Part shown: positions 33,020 through 44,998 of the stretch, piece after piece
How the letters are laid out: each line of letters starts with the position of its first letter
Numbering within the stretch: the stretch's first letter is position 1
From: Culex pipiens pallens
Taxonomy: Eukaryota > Arthropoda > Insecta > Diptera > Culicidae
DNA length: 64,000 bases
Reading direction: 5' to 3'
Assembly (NCBI RefSeq): GCF_016801865.2
Contig: NC_068938.1
Location: 184,101,754-184,165,753, forward strand
The notes under the pieces: model-generated
What the model was told of the DNA's origin: nothing
The model's database searches: none
Seen by the model: only the letters and a program-made list of their open reading frames with translations
Translations under genes and position numbers: made by a program

Positions 33020-35925
33020 TTTTTGTGAAAAAATAAATCTTTGATCGGTCTGAACATTTTCCTGGAATTTGAAATGTATACTATTAGTTTCTTAAAGCTG
33101 CCAGAAATAAATGAATTAACAACAACAATTATAAGTTCCAAACTAGGTTCCCAATAGTTTTTTTTGTATTTTTGAATTCTTTATAATTTCAATGCATTTT
33201 TGACAACAAAAAAATAAAGCTATAATTTTGTTTTGAGTTGTTATTATTTATCCAGCTTGTATTTTTTTTCGTTAATTTGATAATTTGTGATATTTCCAAA
33301 AAAAAAAACAAGTTGCATGTTTTTCGTATTTTTTCTTTCTTTTATTTCCGCTTTAAAGTAATACTTTTTTCGTCTCGTCCTCCTGCTTCTGCCCCACACT
33401 CCGTCTCCGCATCTCTCCCGTCGTCATCGAGTGTGTTAGTGAGAATTTGTCTGTTTCTTTGCTTGCTTTGTTAACTGATGATAATAGTTTCCACATTGTT
33501 TCGACTTTATTTTTCCTCCTTTTTTCACAAGTTTTTTTTCTTCGCTTTCGGTAAAACATAATCAGTGGCAATAAGTTTACAGTATATAATTACAATGATT
33601 CAATAAGTGAAAAACTTAACGATTTTTTTGCTTCTTCTTCTTCATTACCTCATTATCGTGTTGACCGATCCCGATCAGGTCGGCCATTTTGTTTTTTTTC
33701 TTGTTTGTTATACCCACTTTTGTTTAATGTATTTATAAATGGTTTATACACAGCTTTGACTTGTTTTTTTGTTTTGTTAATGCATAGTAAATAGAGATTT
33801 TGTGTGTGTTTTGGTTTGTGGTTAGGATCGAAGCAATGGTTTTTAATTGAAATGTTTCGTTTTGTTTTCTTGTGTTGAATTGTAAACAAATGTGTAACCA
33901 ATTACCTTCTTATAGTTTTCTTTTTCAAAGCAAGCTTTGATCGGAGTATTTTAGTGACTTCTTTTTTGATGAACGCAAAATATTTCCTGTAAAATAATTA
34001 CTTTTCAAGTGTTCAGTAAATATCGTTTTTTTTTTGAGGTTATAGTTTTCAGATTAATATCCAACGAAAGCGCAGCCTACTTTATGTCCTTTTTTGCTGG
34101 TTGAGTAATATCGTTCCATCATTCCCATTGATTGCTGTGATGAGTGTGTTTGTTTGAGTAATGTTTTTGTTTACACTACAGAGTGTTTTGAGAGTGTTTG
34201 TTGGTTGTGTTGTTTGTGATTGTGATTGTGTAAAAAGTTGGGAATGTTTGATGACAGTGTGTTTTTGTGTTGTTTATATAGATTTAAATAATTTCACAGT
34301 GAGCGCAATTTTTAGTTTGCTTTTTGCAGTTTGTTTTTACCTTGTTTTATAAAAAATCTAAACTTTTCCCCATTCTTCACTCGTTTACTTTTTTGTATAT
34401 AGACTAAGTCGACGAACTTTCTTTGCTTGTTTGCATGTTTTTTTTTCTTTTTACTAGCCGCGTGACATTTTTGTGGCGATTCCGAGTAACAGTATAGGTT
34501 ATGTTAAATGTAAACAACGTTCGCCATCTTGGATTCTTTGTTTGTCTCGCGCGCGTCTCTTCTTGCTCATATGTTTTCACTTTGCTGAAAGGTTAGGTGG
34601 CAAGTTTTGTCGTATCAATGCTACAAATATAAGTGTCTTTTTGTTTTGTTTTGAGTATATGTGACCTTTTATGAGTTTTTTCTGCTTTATTTTACACAAT
34701 GAGTTTTTTGTTTGTTTGCTTGCTTGTCTTGTTGTTGTTAGTTGGGATTTTGCTATTTTCCGTTATGCTGATTTGATTCGTTAGGTTTATTAGCTAGTTC
34801 TATACCTTTTTGCAGTATTTATATATGTATAAATAATTATTTACATCGCTCGTAAGCACAGTTTTCCTATATTTTCGCAATTTATTTACTCCCATAGCAC
34901 GTGCACTTTAGTTCATCCTTGCGTTCGTCATGTTCAGACTGTTATGAGTGTGTGGGTAAATGGAATTTATACACATTTGTTTGGTTGTTTTTACTCTATA
35001 TTTGAATGAAGCTTCTTGTAGTTGTCATAAGAATCCATTGCAATGTTTCATCTCTTTTTGCTTGTTTGTTTACATTTTTCTCTTACTTAACGGTAACGGT
35101 AACTGAATTATTTACGCTAAAACTTAAGCTTGGTTGTTTCTCGGTTTAGTTTCGTTTCGTTTTCGCATTTTTTGTTAATGTTTTCAATCTGGCGCTGGCG
35201 GTTCATCACTCTGCTGGAAGATCCACACTTCATTACACATTGAACAGTTCTACCTTGTTTAACAGTAGCTTTTGCGTTTATCCTTTATATTTTCATATCC
35301 TGCGAAGCTTTTACTTGTTTAGTTTACAGTTATCTTTTCATACTTGCCATTTAAGCCATTTTGTTAAAATACACATACATTTGAAAGATCTGTTTTGCAG
35401 GTGGGTTTCAATTTCTTGATTATTTTTCAAACTTTGTTGGTTGACCAGTTTGGGTGAGAGAGTTTTCTCTCGGTTGAAATTTTCTGTTTATGTGTTTTGT
35501 TCAGCGTATTTGTTTGTCAGTTCGTTTTTATTTTTCAACTTAATTAAGGATTTAAAAATGTTTGTTTATCAAGAAGGTGGATTTGTTGAAAGATTTTTTT
35601 TTCTTAAAACATTAAGCTTTATCAAAAAATCAAATTAAAAATTAAATCACATAAAAAATAGAAAACAAAATGGAAGAAAACACATTTAACTCAATAAAGA
35701 CTTAATCAATTATGAAAATCAAGAAAAACATTTTTTTTATTTTTATGAAAAATACGACGGCACCAATAATTATTTCCCTGAAAGCTTAAGTGTTTAAAAA
35801 AGAAATAAAAAGAGATTGACCCTGTTTTTGATCTCTTAAAATGTTCCAATTTTCTAAACATTTAAATCGTCAAATCTACAAAAAAAATTAAATCACCTTC
35901 AAATCTTTTAATCTTTAATAATTCA
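33020..35925 (-). other. Unique T-rich stretch, candidate distal 3' UTR of the minus-strand dysc gene
   Basis: Read on the minus strand, 33330-35640 is rich in CAAACAAACAAAA and AACAACAAC words and lacks repeats and long frames, the usual look of a long insect neural 3' UTR. AATAAA signals on that strand occur near 34690 and 33345, the latter followed by a GT-rich tract. A Pumilio-type TGTAAATA site is at 34838-34845. There are no splice sites or coding bias. The link to dysc is inference. Confidence 0.35.
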
Positions 35926-35933
35926 AATCATCA

Positions 35934-37552
35934 AATCTTCAACCCTTCAAATCTTCAAATCTTCAAATCTTCAAATCTTCAAATCTTCAACCCTTCAAAT
36001 CTTCAAATCTTCAAATCTTCAAATCTTCAAATCTTCAAATCTTCAACCCTTCGAATCTTCAAATCTTCCAATCTTCAAATCTTCAAATCTTCAAATCTTC
36101 AAATCTTCAAATCTTCAAATCTTCAAATCTTCAAATCTTCAAATCTTCAAATCTTCAAATCTTCAAATCTTCAAATCTTCAAATCTTCAAATCTTCAAAT
36201 CTTCAAATCTTCAAATCTTCAAATCTTCAAATCTTCAAATCTGCAAATCTTCAAATCTTCAAATCTTCAAATCTTCAAATCTTCAAATCTTCAAATCTTC
36301 AAATCTTCAAATCTTCAAATCTTCAAATCTTCAAATCTTCAAATCTTCAAATCTTTAAATCTTCAAATCTTCAAATCTTCAAATCTTCAAATCTTCAAAT
36401 CTTCAAATCTTCAAATCTTCAAATCTTCAAATCTTCAAATCTTCAAATCTTCAAATCTTCAAATCTTCAAATCTTCAAATCTTCAAATCTTCAAATCTTC
36501 AAATCTTCAAATCTTCAAATCTTCAAATCTGCAAATCTTCAAATCTTCAAATCTTCAAATCTTCAAATCTTCAAATCTTCAAATCTTCAAATCTTCAAAT
36601 CTTCAAATCTTCAAATCTTCAAATCTTCAAATCTTCAAATCTTCAAATCTTCAAATCTTCAAATCTTCAAATCTTCAAATCTTCAAATCTGCAAATCTTC
36701 AAATCTTCAAATCTTCAAATCTTCAAATCTTCAAATCTTCAAATCTTCAAATCTTCAAATCTTCAAATCTTCAAATCTTCAAATCTTCAAATCTTCAAAT
36801 CTTCAAATCTTCAAATCTTCAAATCTTCAAATCTTCAAATCTTCAAATCTTCAAATCTTCAAATCTTCAAATCTTCAAATCTTTAAATCTTCAAATCTTC
36901 AAATCTTCAAATCTTCAAATCTTCAAATCTTCAAATCTTCAAATCTTCAAATCTTCAAATCTTCAAATCTTCAAATCTTCAAATCTTCAAATCTTCAAAT
37001 CTTCAAATCTTCAAATCTTCAAATCTTCAAATCTTCAAATCTTCAAATCTTCAAATCTTCAAATCTTCAAATCTTCAAATCTGCAAATCTTCAAATCTTC
37101 AAATCTTCAAATCTTCAAATCTTCAAATCTTCAAATCTTCAAATCTTCAAATCTTCAAATCTTCAAATCTTCAAATCTTCAAATCTTCAAATCTTCAAAT
37201 CTTCAAATCTTCAAATCTTCAAATCTTCAAATCTTCAAATCTTCAAATCTGCAAATCTTCAAATCTTCAAATCTTCAAATCTTCAAATCTTCAAATCTTC
37301 AAATCTTCAAATCTTCAAATCTTCAAATCTTCAAATCTTCAAATCTTCAAATCTTCAAATCTTCAAATCTTTAAATCTTCAAATCTTCAAATCTTCAAAT
37401 CTTCAAATCTTCAAATCTTCAAATCTTCAAATCTTCAAATCTTCAAATCTTCAAATCTTCAAATCTTCAAATCTTCAAATCTTCAAATCTTCAAATCTTC
37501 AAATCTTCAAATCTTCAAATCTTCAAATGTTCAAATCTTCAAATCTTCAAAT
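35934..37552. repeat. Octanucleotide satellite (AAATCTTC)n, about 202 units
   Basis: 1.6 kb of an 8-bp unit. Sparse variants (CTGCAAAT, CTTTAAAT, CTTCAACCC) recur at spaced intervals. Degenerate AAATCTTT-type sequence extends a few hundred bases on both sides, as if the array grew from a local AT-rich seed. Confidence 0.98.
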
Positions 37553-39350
37553 TGAAAGCTTTAAATTTTATGTTCTTCAATCAATTCAATTCTTCATTAA
37601 AATCTTCAATCCTTAGAACCCTAAAAAATCATCAAACCTCCAAATCTAAAAAAATCATCATATCTTCAAATCAATTAAATTCTTTTTTCTTCAAATCTTT
37701 TATCCTTTAAGTTCTAAAAATATTCAAATCTTCAAAATATTTCAATTAAGGCCGTTGCAAATTTGCAAATTTGGGATGGATTTAAAATATTTTGAATTTT
37801 TATGAAATTCCAATGTACAGCACCGCAAAAACTTTATTTTTGGCAAAAAAAATAAATTTTCGTCAAAACTTAGGTATTTTGGAAACTAATGATTGCAAAA
37901 CAACTGGACAGGTGTATAATGCATTTTTAAACACTTTTTTCATTCAAATGTTAAAACCGTGGCTCGTAAATTCATTTTTTTGCCCCCCTCGACTTTGACC
38001 AGAGTCGAGGGACATAAACTTCAAAAAATATTTTTAGCGGCCTTATTGAATCTTCAAAATCTTTTTATTTTTTAAATTTGTTAATTTTTAAATATTCAAA
38101 TCTTAAAAAAAAATCTCAAATTAAAAAAAAATCTTTTTAATATGCAATTTTTTTTGTTAATTTTTAAATCTTTAAATCTCAAAATTTCAATACTTCAAAT
38201 TTTCAAAAATCTTAAATTATCCAAAACTAAAAATATTAAGAATTTCATATCATTAAATTTTCAAATTATCGAAAAAAATTGAAAAATTAAGGTCCCAAAT
38301 TTAAAAACATTTAATTCACAAAAAAATAAAAAATACATTTTGAATTTAAAATTAAAAAAAAATAATCTTTAATCCTTCAAATCATCAAAAATCTCAATCT
38401 TGGAATCTTAAAATTTTACAAATTATTACATAAATCTTGAATTACAATTTTCAAACTTTAAATAATTCACTCTGATAACGCAGACAATGTTTCTGGGGAA
38501 TGGTTTATTCCAAATACTTTTGTGGTATGAAAAATAAAATAAAAACGCTTTTTTTCTGAATGAAAGAATATTCGAAATACGGTATATTGTGGAAATTTTG
38601 TTTTTTTTAGCTTAAAATTCCATTGTATTGAAAATTGATTTAAAAACATGCTGCGTTTTCTACAAATGGGGCAGTTTAGCTAATTAATTATTTAAACAAT
38701 TTTTTAGTTAATTTTCATTGATTGTCGATTCTTCCGATAACTTTATCGCCAATTGGGTGCTTTAATCGAGTTTTGATTGTGGATTTTATATCAAACGGCA
38801 ATAAACAGTAATTGAACAGTAATAGTATAAATTTGATTTTTGAATCAATTAAAAAAATGTTTGTTTTTTGCTTGACAGCTTGTTCTTTGGGGTCACAGTT
38901 GATTCATTGAATCAAAGTTAACAATTTTTTTTGCATAAAATAAAAAAAAAAGTGGTAAGAAATAGTTGTACGTTGTGCCTTTTGTGGCTAATTACCAGTG
39001 AAAATAGTATCTTTTAACAACAATGTTTTTCAAATGATTTTCTTCAGCCGAAATTGTAAACTAAAAAGCTTAAAACAAAATAAAACCAAATCAATTTCTA
39101 CAGTTATAAATGCAGATTTGAAGACCCTATTTAGTAATAGAAGAAAGTTTTTAAGGATTTTACTTATATTTTAATTTTTTTAACAAATCTAATTCATGGT
39201 TTTGTTTTCAAACTTAAAAAAAATAAATTTAATTCAGTTTTTAATAGTTTTTTCTCATGATTTTTAGTTTTTTTATTGAAAAAACTAATTGCGTGTACAA
39301 AATTAAAATAAAACAATGCTTTAAAAATTAAAAAAAAGCCGTAAAAATAC
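37553..39350. other. Low-complexity AT-rich DNA with one MITE
   Basis: Apart from the TAAGGCCG element and a dispersed repeat at 38873-38980, this is AAATCTT-like and A/T-rich simple sequence with no gene. Confidence 0.6.
37747..38045. mobile_element. MITE with TAAGGCCG ends
   Basis: Begins TAAGGCCGTTGCAAATTTGC and ends ATTTTTAGCGGCCTTA. Near the right end is a small hairpin, CCCTCGACTTTG-ACC-AGAGTCGAGGG. A truncated relative is at 14731-15125. Confidence 0.7.
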
Positions 39351-41484
39351 CAAATTTACAATGCATTCAACAAATCCACCCCCTTGCTTGCAACACCCCC
39401 TCTTTCTGAAGCACCTCTTCCGCAAAAAGCCGCCAATTACAGTAACCATCTAGCACCAAATCCTACTCAAATTCCATGTCAATTTTTTTTTTGCGTTAAA
39501 TTTTGCCACCTAGCGCGCCCATACATACACACAAATTACATACACAATAGCGGGTTGTTTTTAGTTTAGCAGCAGCACCTACATAGCATTTCTCGTACGT
39601 TTGGTTCAAAAACAATCATTTCCTAGAACTTTCAGGCCCAATTTCAATCCTTCTTTTTCAAGGGGAGGGGTTCGTCTTTTCTGTAGAATGTATTTCTTTT
39701 TTTACGGAAAAGAACGCAGCATTAATGTATTTAGACTCATATCATCGTTTTGAAATGTGTTCGTGTTCGTGGTCTGTCAGTGTCTCTGTCTGTTTGTCTG
39801 TGTATTGTTTTAGTAATAATTTTGCAAGTTTCGTATTTCTTTATGGTAAGAGTATCACACGAGCAGTAACAATTAGTTTAGCCATCGGTACCATGTTGCT
39901 TTTTAGTAGCTTAACCTAGCGCGACAAGCACATTATGTTCAACAAAGATCGACCCACCCCTGCGACTGACAGCCGGTCAGGTTTGACAGTTGTCGCGGGG
40001 GTGGCCATTAAGCAATACTTTCTTACACGCAGCACGCACTAAATTAAAAACAAAACAAACACACGCGCCCAGCCACGCACTTATCCACGAGTCAACAAAT
40101 AACGATTTAGATTTTTTTTTGTTTCAAACACTTTTTTTAATCATGCTAGAATTTTGTTGTTTGTTTTGCTTTCGCTTTTCGCTACACTAGCATTTAAGGT
40201 TGTATTTTGCGCAAACTTACGCAACAAACAGTCAAACACACGCACACACACACGCTCGCACACATTTGCACGCGTTATTGCAGTTTTTATTACTCTTTGT
40301 TTACCCGATTTGCGCTCTTGGCTTGTTGTGTTTTGTCTTTCATTTGTTTACGCGTGCTTTGCACAGCCCTGCTCGCGCAGGGTTGCCTACTTGCAGGCGT
40401 TTAATCCACGCGCGAACGTCACTCTTCCCCACGGTCACTACGATCGCGTGAGCTGTGACGTTCGTTTCTCTTGATTTCTTACTTTTTTCTCCACTTGGAT
40501 TGTTCGAGTTGTGTTGTTGTTGTTGTTGTTTTGCTTTTGTTTTCTGGTAGTGTTCATTTCGTGTTTTTTGTTCTTCAACCTGATTTAACATCCCTGACGG
40601 CTAGAATATCTCTGAATTACCGCGAATAAAGAATTCTTTCTTATCTCTTCTGCTGATTGTTTTCTTTTTTTTGTTTAAGGTAAATCGAAAGCGAAAAGTA
40701 TAGAACTTATAGAAAAGAGGAAATAAATTACCAAAAATAAAACGATAGCAAAATACAGCATTTCAAGTCTTGTGAGTGTTTTTTTTTGTTTCTTTCACTT
40801 TAGTTGTTAGAAAACGCAATTTGATTGTTCCTTTTCGTTCACTAATCGTTAGCTACGGCGTACTTAACAGAAAATTTAGTTGCTTCCGAGAGAGCTGGGT
40901 TCGGTCTATCTAAAAAGGGTTTTGAATTGGCCTACGCCAAATCCGCCCAAGAATGTGGGTGAGTGTGATTTCAAGTGTCAACATTTAAAAGTACGGCAGT
41001 GTTTTTGTGTTTAAATTTACCTACTTTGTGTGTAACCTTTTCTGAGTAAACTTTACGTCGCAAACTTCCAGCTAAGTTTTTACAAGTTTGTTAAGTGGTG
41101 ATGTGGCATGTGTATTGATGCTATTTCTTTTTGAAGAAACGTAGAACAACTCAAAATCGGCAGCAAAAGTTGAGCAAAGAAAGTAAAGTTCGACGAGTTT
41201 GAAAAGTTTGTAGCACTGTCCCCTTTAAAAGTGTCTTCCAACTAAACAGTGGGGAAAGTTCTACAATCTTTTCCCGCAACCCATCGATTGCAGTTAAAAA
41301 TGGTCGGTGAGAAAAAAACCAATAAAAACAAAGAAAGAAAGAGAAAACAAACGCAAAATCGGAGCTCCCCGAGCTCCGAACTTTCAAAAAAGAAAACTTA
41401 CTTCATCTTATCAGCGGTAAGGTCGATCCCTTTTTCTGGCACTTCAGAATTATCCGGATCGCTAGCCGGCAGGGATAGCAAATG
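39351..41484 (-). other. Proximal 3' UTR of the dysc/whirlin gene (candidate)
   Basis: Unique sequence directly downstream of the dysc stop codon. On the minus strand it is rich in A and CA words, with short runs such as (CAA)n near 40512, and has no credible coding frame. The long unique stretch at 33.3-35.6 kb has the same character, so the 3' UTR may extend across the satellite. Confidence 0.45.
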
Positions 41485-41613
41485 CTATGCTTCTAAAAAT
41501 ATTAATGCTGTTGGTTTCGGTTCTAGGTTTGATTTCTTTGCTTCCACCACGAGAAACGTGATCTCGTTCTTGTCGCGTGCGGCGAAGCACTCCGCTATCA
41601 GTCGGGCGACGTC
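41485..41613 (-). CDS. dysc: Whirlin/dysc-like PDZ scaffold, terminal exon
   Basis: 43 codons including the TAG stop at 41485-41487, entered in phase 0 after a TTAG acceptor. It encodes DVARLIAECFAARDKNEITF then LVVEAKKSNLEPKPTALIFL, that is the second helix and last strand of a PDZ domain plus a short tail. It completes the domain begun in the exons at 45963-46154 and 41676-41768. The LIAE-F---DK--I-FLV pattern is that of the third PDZ of whirlin. The open frames on the opposite strand are shadows. Confidence 0.85.
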   Translation of the reverse strand, partial: DVARLIAECFAARDKNEITFLVVEAKKSNLEPKPTALIFLEA

Positions 41614-41675
41614 CTAACATGAAAAAAAAGTTTGAATTAAGTTGAAAACATTTAATTAGTAAAGAGGATTCAAAC

Positions 41676-41768
41676 CTGATGATGCATCCCGTCGACCTTG
41701 TTACCGTCGACCTCCAGTATCAGCTGGCCCACCTCCAGTCCGCCCGCATCGTACGCTGCCCCGTGTTC
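41676..41768 (-). CDS. dysc: Whirlin/dysc-like PDZ scaffold, penultimate exon
   Basis: 31 codons, phase 0 at both ends, between TCCTGA-side acceptor (TTTCAG|GAACACG) and donor CATCAG|GTTTGAA. It encodes EHGAAYDAGGLEVGQLILEV followed by DGNKVDGMHHQ, the AG-L--GQ-IL-V-G core of a PDZ domain, with the His pair at the start of the ligand-binding helix that is typical of class I PDZ binding. The exon is preceded by a 4.2 kb intron that splits the PDZ. Confidence 0.88.
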
Positions 41769-42800
41769 CTGAAATTTAAAAAATTGAAATTTTTATATTT
41801 TCTTATTTTTAAAGTGAAATTGTTCACCGACTCAAAATTTGTAGAAATGGGTCCGTTGTTTTAAACTTCCAGAGATTTTTGATTTTTAACCTCACTTTTT
41901 TTTGCGGCATTTCCTCTCAAAAAATTGTTTAACGTCGACCAAAATATTAGATAAATCCGACCTCTACAACTAAGGCTATGTCACTATCTCATTGTAGACG
42001 CACTTGAGACCATGGCAATAATATTTCTTGCAACGTTTTTTTGAATGTTTTATTGAAAGTTTGTTTTATTGACAATTTGAAAGCAATTCTACCAACAAAA
42101 ATATTCTAAAAAGTACTTTATTTTCATTTTCAGTACAAACTTCATAAATTTGTCAAAACTAATGATCAATTCACGACTTTTTTTTTGAAACGTTATGTGA
42201 ACAAAATCAAAATTTCTCATTGTTACCCATGGGCTCACAAGAAAGGGGAACAATGAAACAGCTTGGGATTCAGGGCACTGCCGAAAATTTGGTCAAATCC
42301 AATGAAAGAACATTGTAGTTCAATTCAACTCAACTAAAATGATGAAAACAAAAATGAAAAAATGATTATGTTTTGTTTTAATGCTAGCCTCAATGCGAAA
42401 ATGTATTTTTCTACTTGAATTTCATTAGAACTCCACAATTAAACTTTTATAAATAACTTAGTAAGGAAGCGCCCATAATCAATGCCACTCATGTGACTCA
42501 AAGGTAAACAGTAGACACACCTTTCCCTCAAATTTGAGCCATATTGGTTCGATTTGTGAGATTTCAACGTTGTGTCTTATTGATGACTAGTCAACCCTAG
42601 ACTTTGACAGTACATGAAATTTGATTTTTGAACTTTTGTTTTTTAAGTATCTAAATAAAATTCATTGAATTTCCAGCAAATAATCGTATTAAAATAGTGT
42701 TTGAGAGTTTAAAATGTAACTTCAAATGTTATGCTTATAAATTAATTCCTAATTTGTCAAAATTGTCGCACGATGTACTTCTTCGAGTACATAAAAGCAG

Positions 42801-43217
42801 CCCGAGCAGACGGAAATAACTTGGGAATAACATTTTTTGGTATTTGAAAAAACTAGGCCAATAACATTTTATGTTATTTATAACAAGATTTGTTATTCGT
42901 CGTTATGATTTTTTTGTTATTGGATTGTAATTGTAATAACAGACTAATAACATTTTTGGTTATTCTTCAAACAAATCTTTGTTATTATTTTTTGTTGTAG
43001 TTGGAGTTATTCTTCCATAACAAAAAATGTTATTCTAAAGTTGTTTTGGCTTTCGACCAATACCAGACCAATAACAAATTTTGTTATGATAACACAAACT
43101 GTTATTATACTCTTAAGCAAAAATGGATTTTGCAAGAATATTCCATAACACTGTTTGTTATTTTAACATTATTTGTTATTGAAATGGCATGAATTTTGTT
43201 ATTACCGTCTGCCCGGG
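42801..43217. mobile_element. Hairpin MITE with CCCGAGCAGACGG ends, copy 2
   Basis: Ends CCCGAGCAGACGG and CCGTCTGCCCGGG. The interior is palindromic and made of AATAACAAATTTTGTTATTG words. It aligns with 13850-14291 in the opposite orientation. Confidence 0.87.
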
Positions 43218-44024
43218 AGGATAAAAGGTGGCTTTGTTCTGACATTTTTAGAGCTGAATCGATATATATCGTTGGAGTTCTATTGCAACTTTCTCATCAA
43301 TATTCATTGAAATATCTTTTTTAGCATTTATGCTAATATTTTAACGCTATTTAAAAAATGGCTGACCCATATTTTCAGTTTCCTAGTTTTCTTTCAAATT
43401 ACTCCAAAAGTTAAGCTTAATGATTTTCAAAAAATAAATTGCCTAAATACTGCTCGAATACAGTTTTCAGCATTTCAAAATTCTTAACTTGAAAAATTCT
43501 ACCTAGCAATAAAATCTATGTAATAACCTATAAGATTTTAAAAAAATCCATAATCCAATAAAATGTTGGCATTTATAAATTTTATCGATTAAATTAGAAT
43601 TTAGACAGGGTAAATATACCCATTACAATCACACTAAGCCGTTCGGCCAATTCTCATCACTTTTGCCGTTTTCCGCTATTAAATCAATATTTTCAGATTT
43701 ATGAACTATGAAGAGTTGCTTGCTCACTTTTATTTCAGCTTTTTATTACTTTGGAACAGTTAAAAACACTTAATATAAGCTGCAATTCATGATCAAAGTG
43801 CTGATAGGCCGATAATAGAAAAAGGCCGAGAAAGGGTATAGTTCCTCTGAGAGTTCGCAAAATATCTTGTCGAAATAAATCACAAAATTTTTTTTAATTT
43901 TAGCAGAATGCAATTTTGTACTATTAATAGCAATGTTCTACAAAATTCTATATAGTAGTTTGGATGCTCTCCTCATCCTATTATTTGAGCGTTTAGATTC
44001 GAGTAGAAATCTTGACAAAGACTT

Positions 44025-44252
44025 CACAGAAAAAAAATGATGGTAATATTCATTAGGAAATGGTGACAGATTTTGTGGCAAAAAAAAGATTAATTTTACC
44101 CCAGAAAATGATGAATTTTCATCAGTTTTTGCTGAATATTCATCAGGTTCAAATTTTTACACATTTTTTATGTAATATTACTCAAAAATAGAGTTAATAT
44201 TCAACCTACCAAATTTTCAACATTCCAAAATTCAACTTTTTTTTTTTCTGTG
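44025..44252 (+). mobile_element. CACAGAAAAAA MITE, copy 2
   Basis: CACAGAAAAAAAATGATGGT ... TTTTTTTTCTGTG. It is nearly identical in order to 16313-16538 and lies only 138 bp from an inverted copy. Confidence 0.85.
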
Positions 44253-44390
44253 TTATGGTTTTCAGGCGAATCTTAGCTTATTTGTTTAGTTTCACTTTTA
44301 GTCCATCGACAAAAAAAAAACATAAAAATCACCCCATTTTTTTTAATTTTCGAAAAAGAGCGAAAGAGCCCACCTCTAGTTTGTAGACTA

Positions 44391-44593
44391 CACAGAAAAA
44401 AGAGTTCAATTTTGGAATGTTGAAAATTTGGTAGGTTGAATATTACCTCTTTTTTTGGGTAATATTCCATAAAAAATGTGTAAAAATGTGAACCTGATGA
44501 ATATTCATCAAAAACTGATGAAAATTCATCATTTTTTTAGCCACAAAATCTGTCACCATTTCCTGATGAATATTACCATCATTTTTTTCTGTG
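44391..44593 (-). mobile_element. CACAGAAAAAA MITE, copy 3, inverted, TA duplication
   Basis: Reads CACAGAAAAAAGAGTTCAAT ... CATCATTTTTTTCTGTG with TA on both sides (44389-44390, 44594-44595). It is the reverse of copies 1 and 2, so with copy 2 it forms an inverted pair inside the intron. Confidence 0.85.
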
Positions 44594-44835
44594 TAGAGTG
44601 GATTAACTTGTGTCCATTTTTTGTACATAATAAGGCATACTTTTGGTGGTACAGTACAGACTTTATTATCCGAAGTCCTCGAAACACTGCACTTTGGATA
44701 ATCGAATCCGGTCATTGAACTCGAAAATGACACTAAAATATTAATTACTGTGCAAATGTAACAGGAAATAAACTGCACAAATTTAAATAAAATGGGTCGC
44801 AAAACTCGAATTTGTTTTAGTTTTTAGCAAAAAAC

Positions 44836-44998
44836 ATATCTGGAGTTTTTTTTTTGAAAAGGTCCAATAAACCAAATTTCCAGTTTTTGCTTGTTGGGTG
44901 TTTTCAAAACCGCCTTGAGTCAGGGGTATTCAAAAAAACCCAAAAGGCAAAAACTGAAAATTTGGTTTATTGGACCATTTAAAAAAAACTCCAGATAT
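44836..44998. mobile_element. Palindromic MITE, GAGTTTTTTTTTTGAAAAGG family
   Basis: ATATCTGGAGTTTTTTTTTT ... AAAAAAAACTCCAGATAT, with the second inverted pair AATAAACCAAATTT / AAATTTGGTTTATT. It is the best-preserved of four copies in the window. Confidence 0.85.

Noticed and set aside
32602..33044. Three 124-144 codon frames encoding an (SNCQIVKL)n protein
   Set aside because: Automatic result of an 8-bp satellite unit that lacks stops; all three frames give the same peptide.
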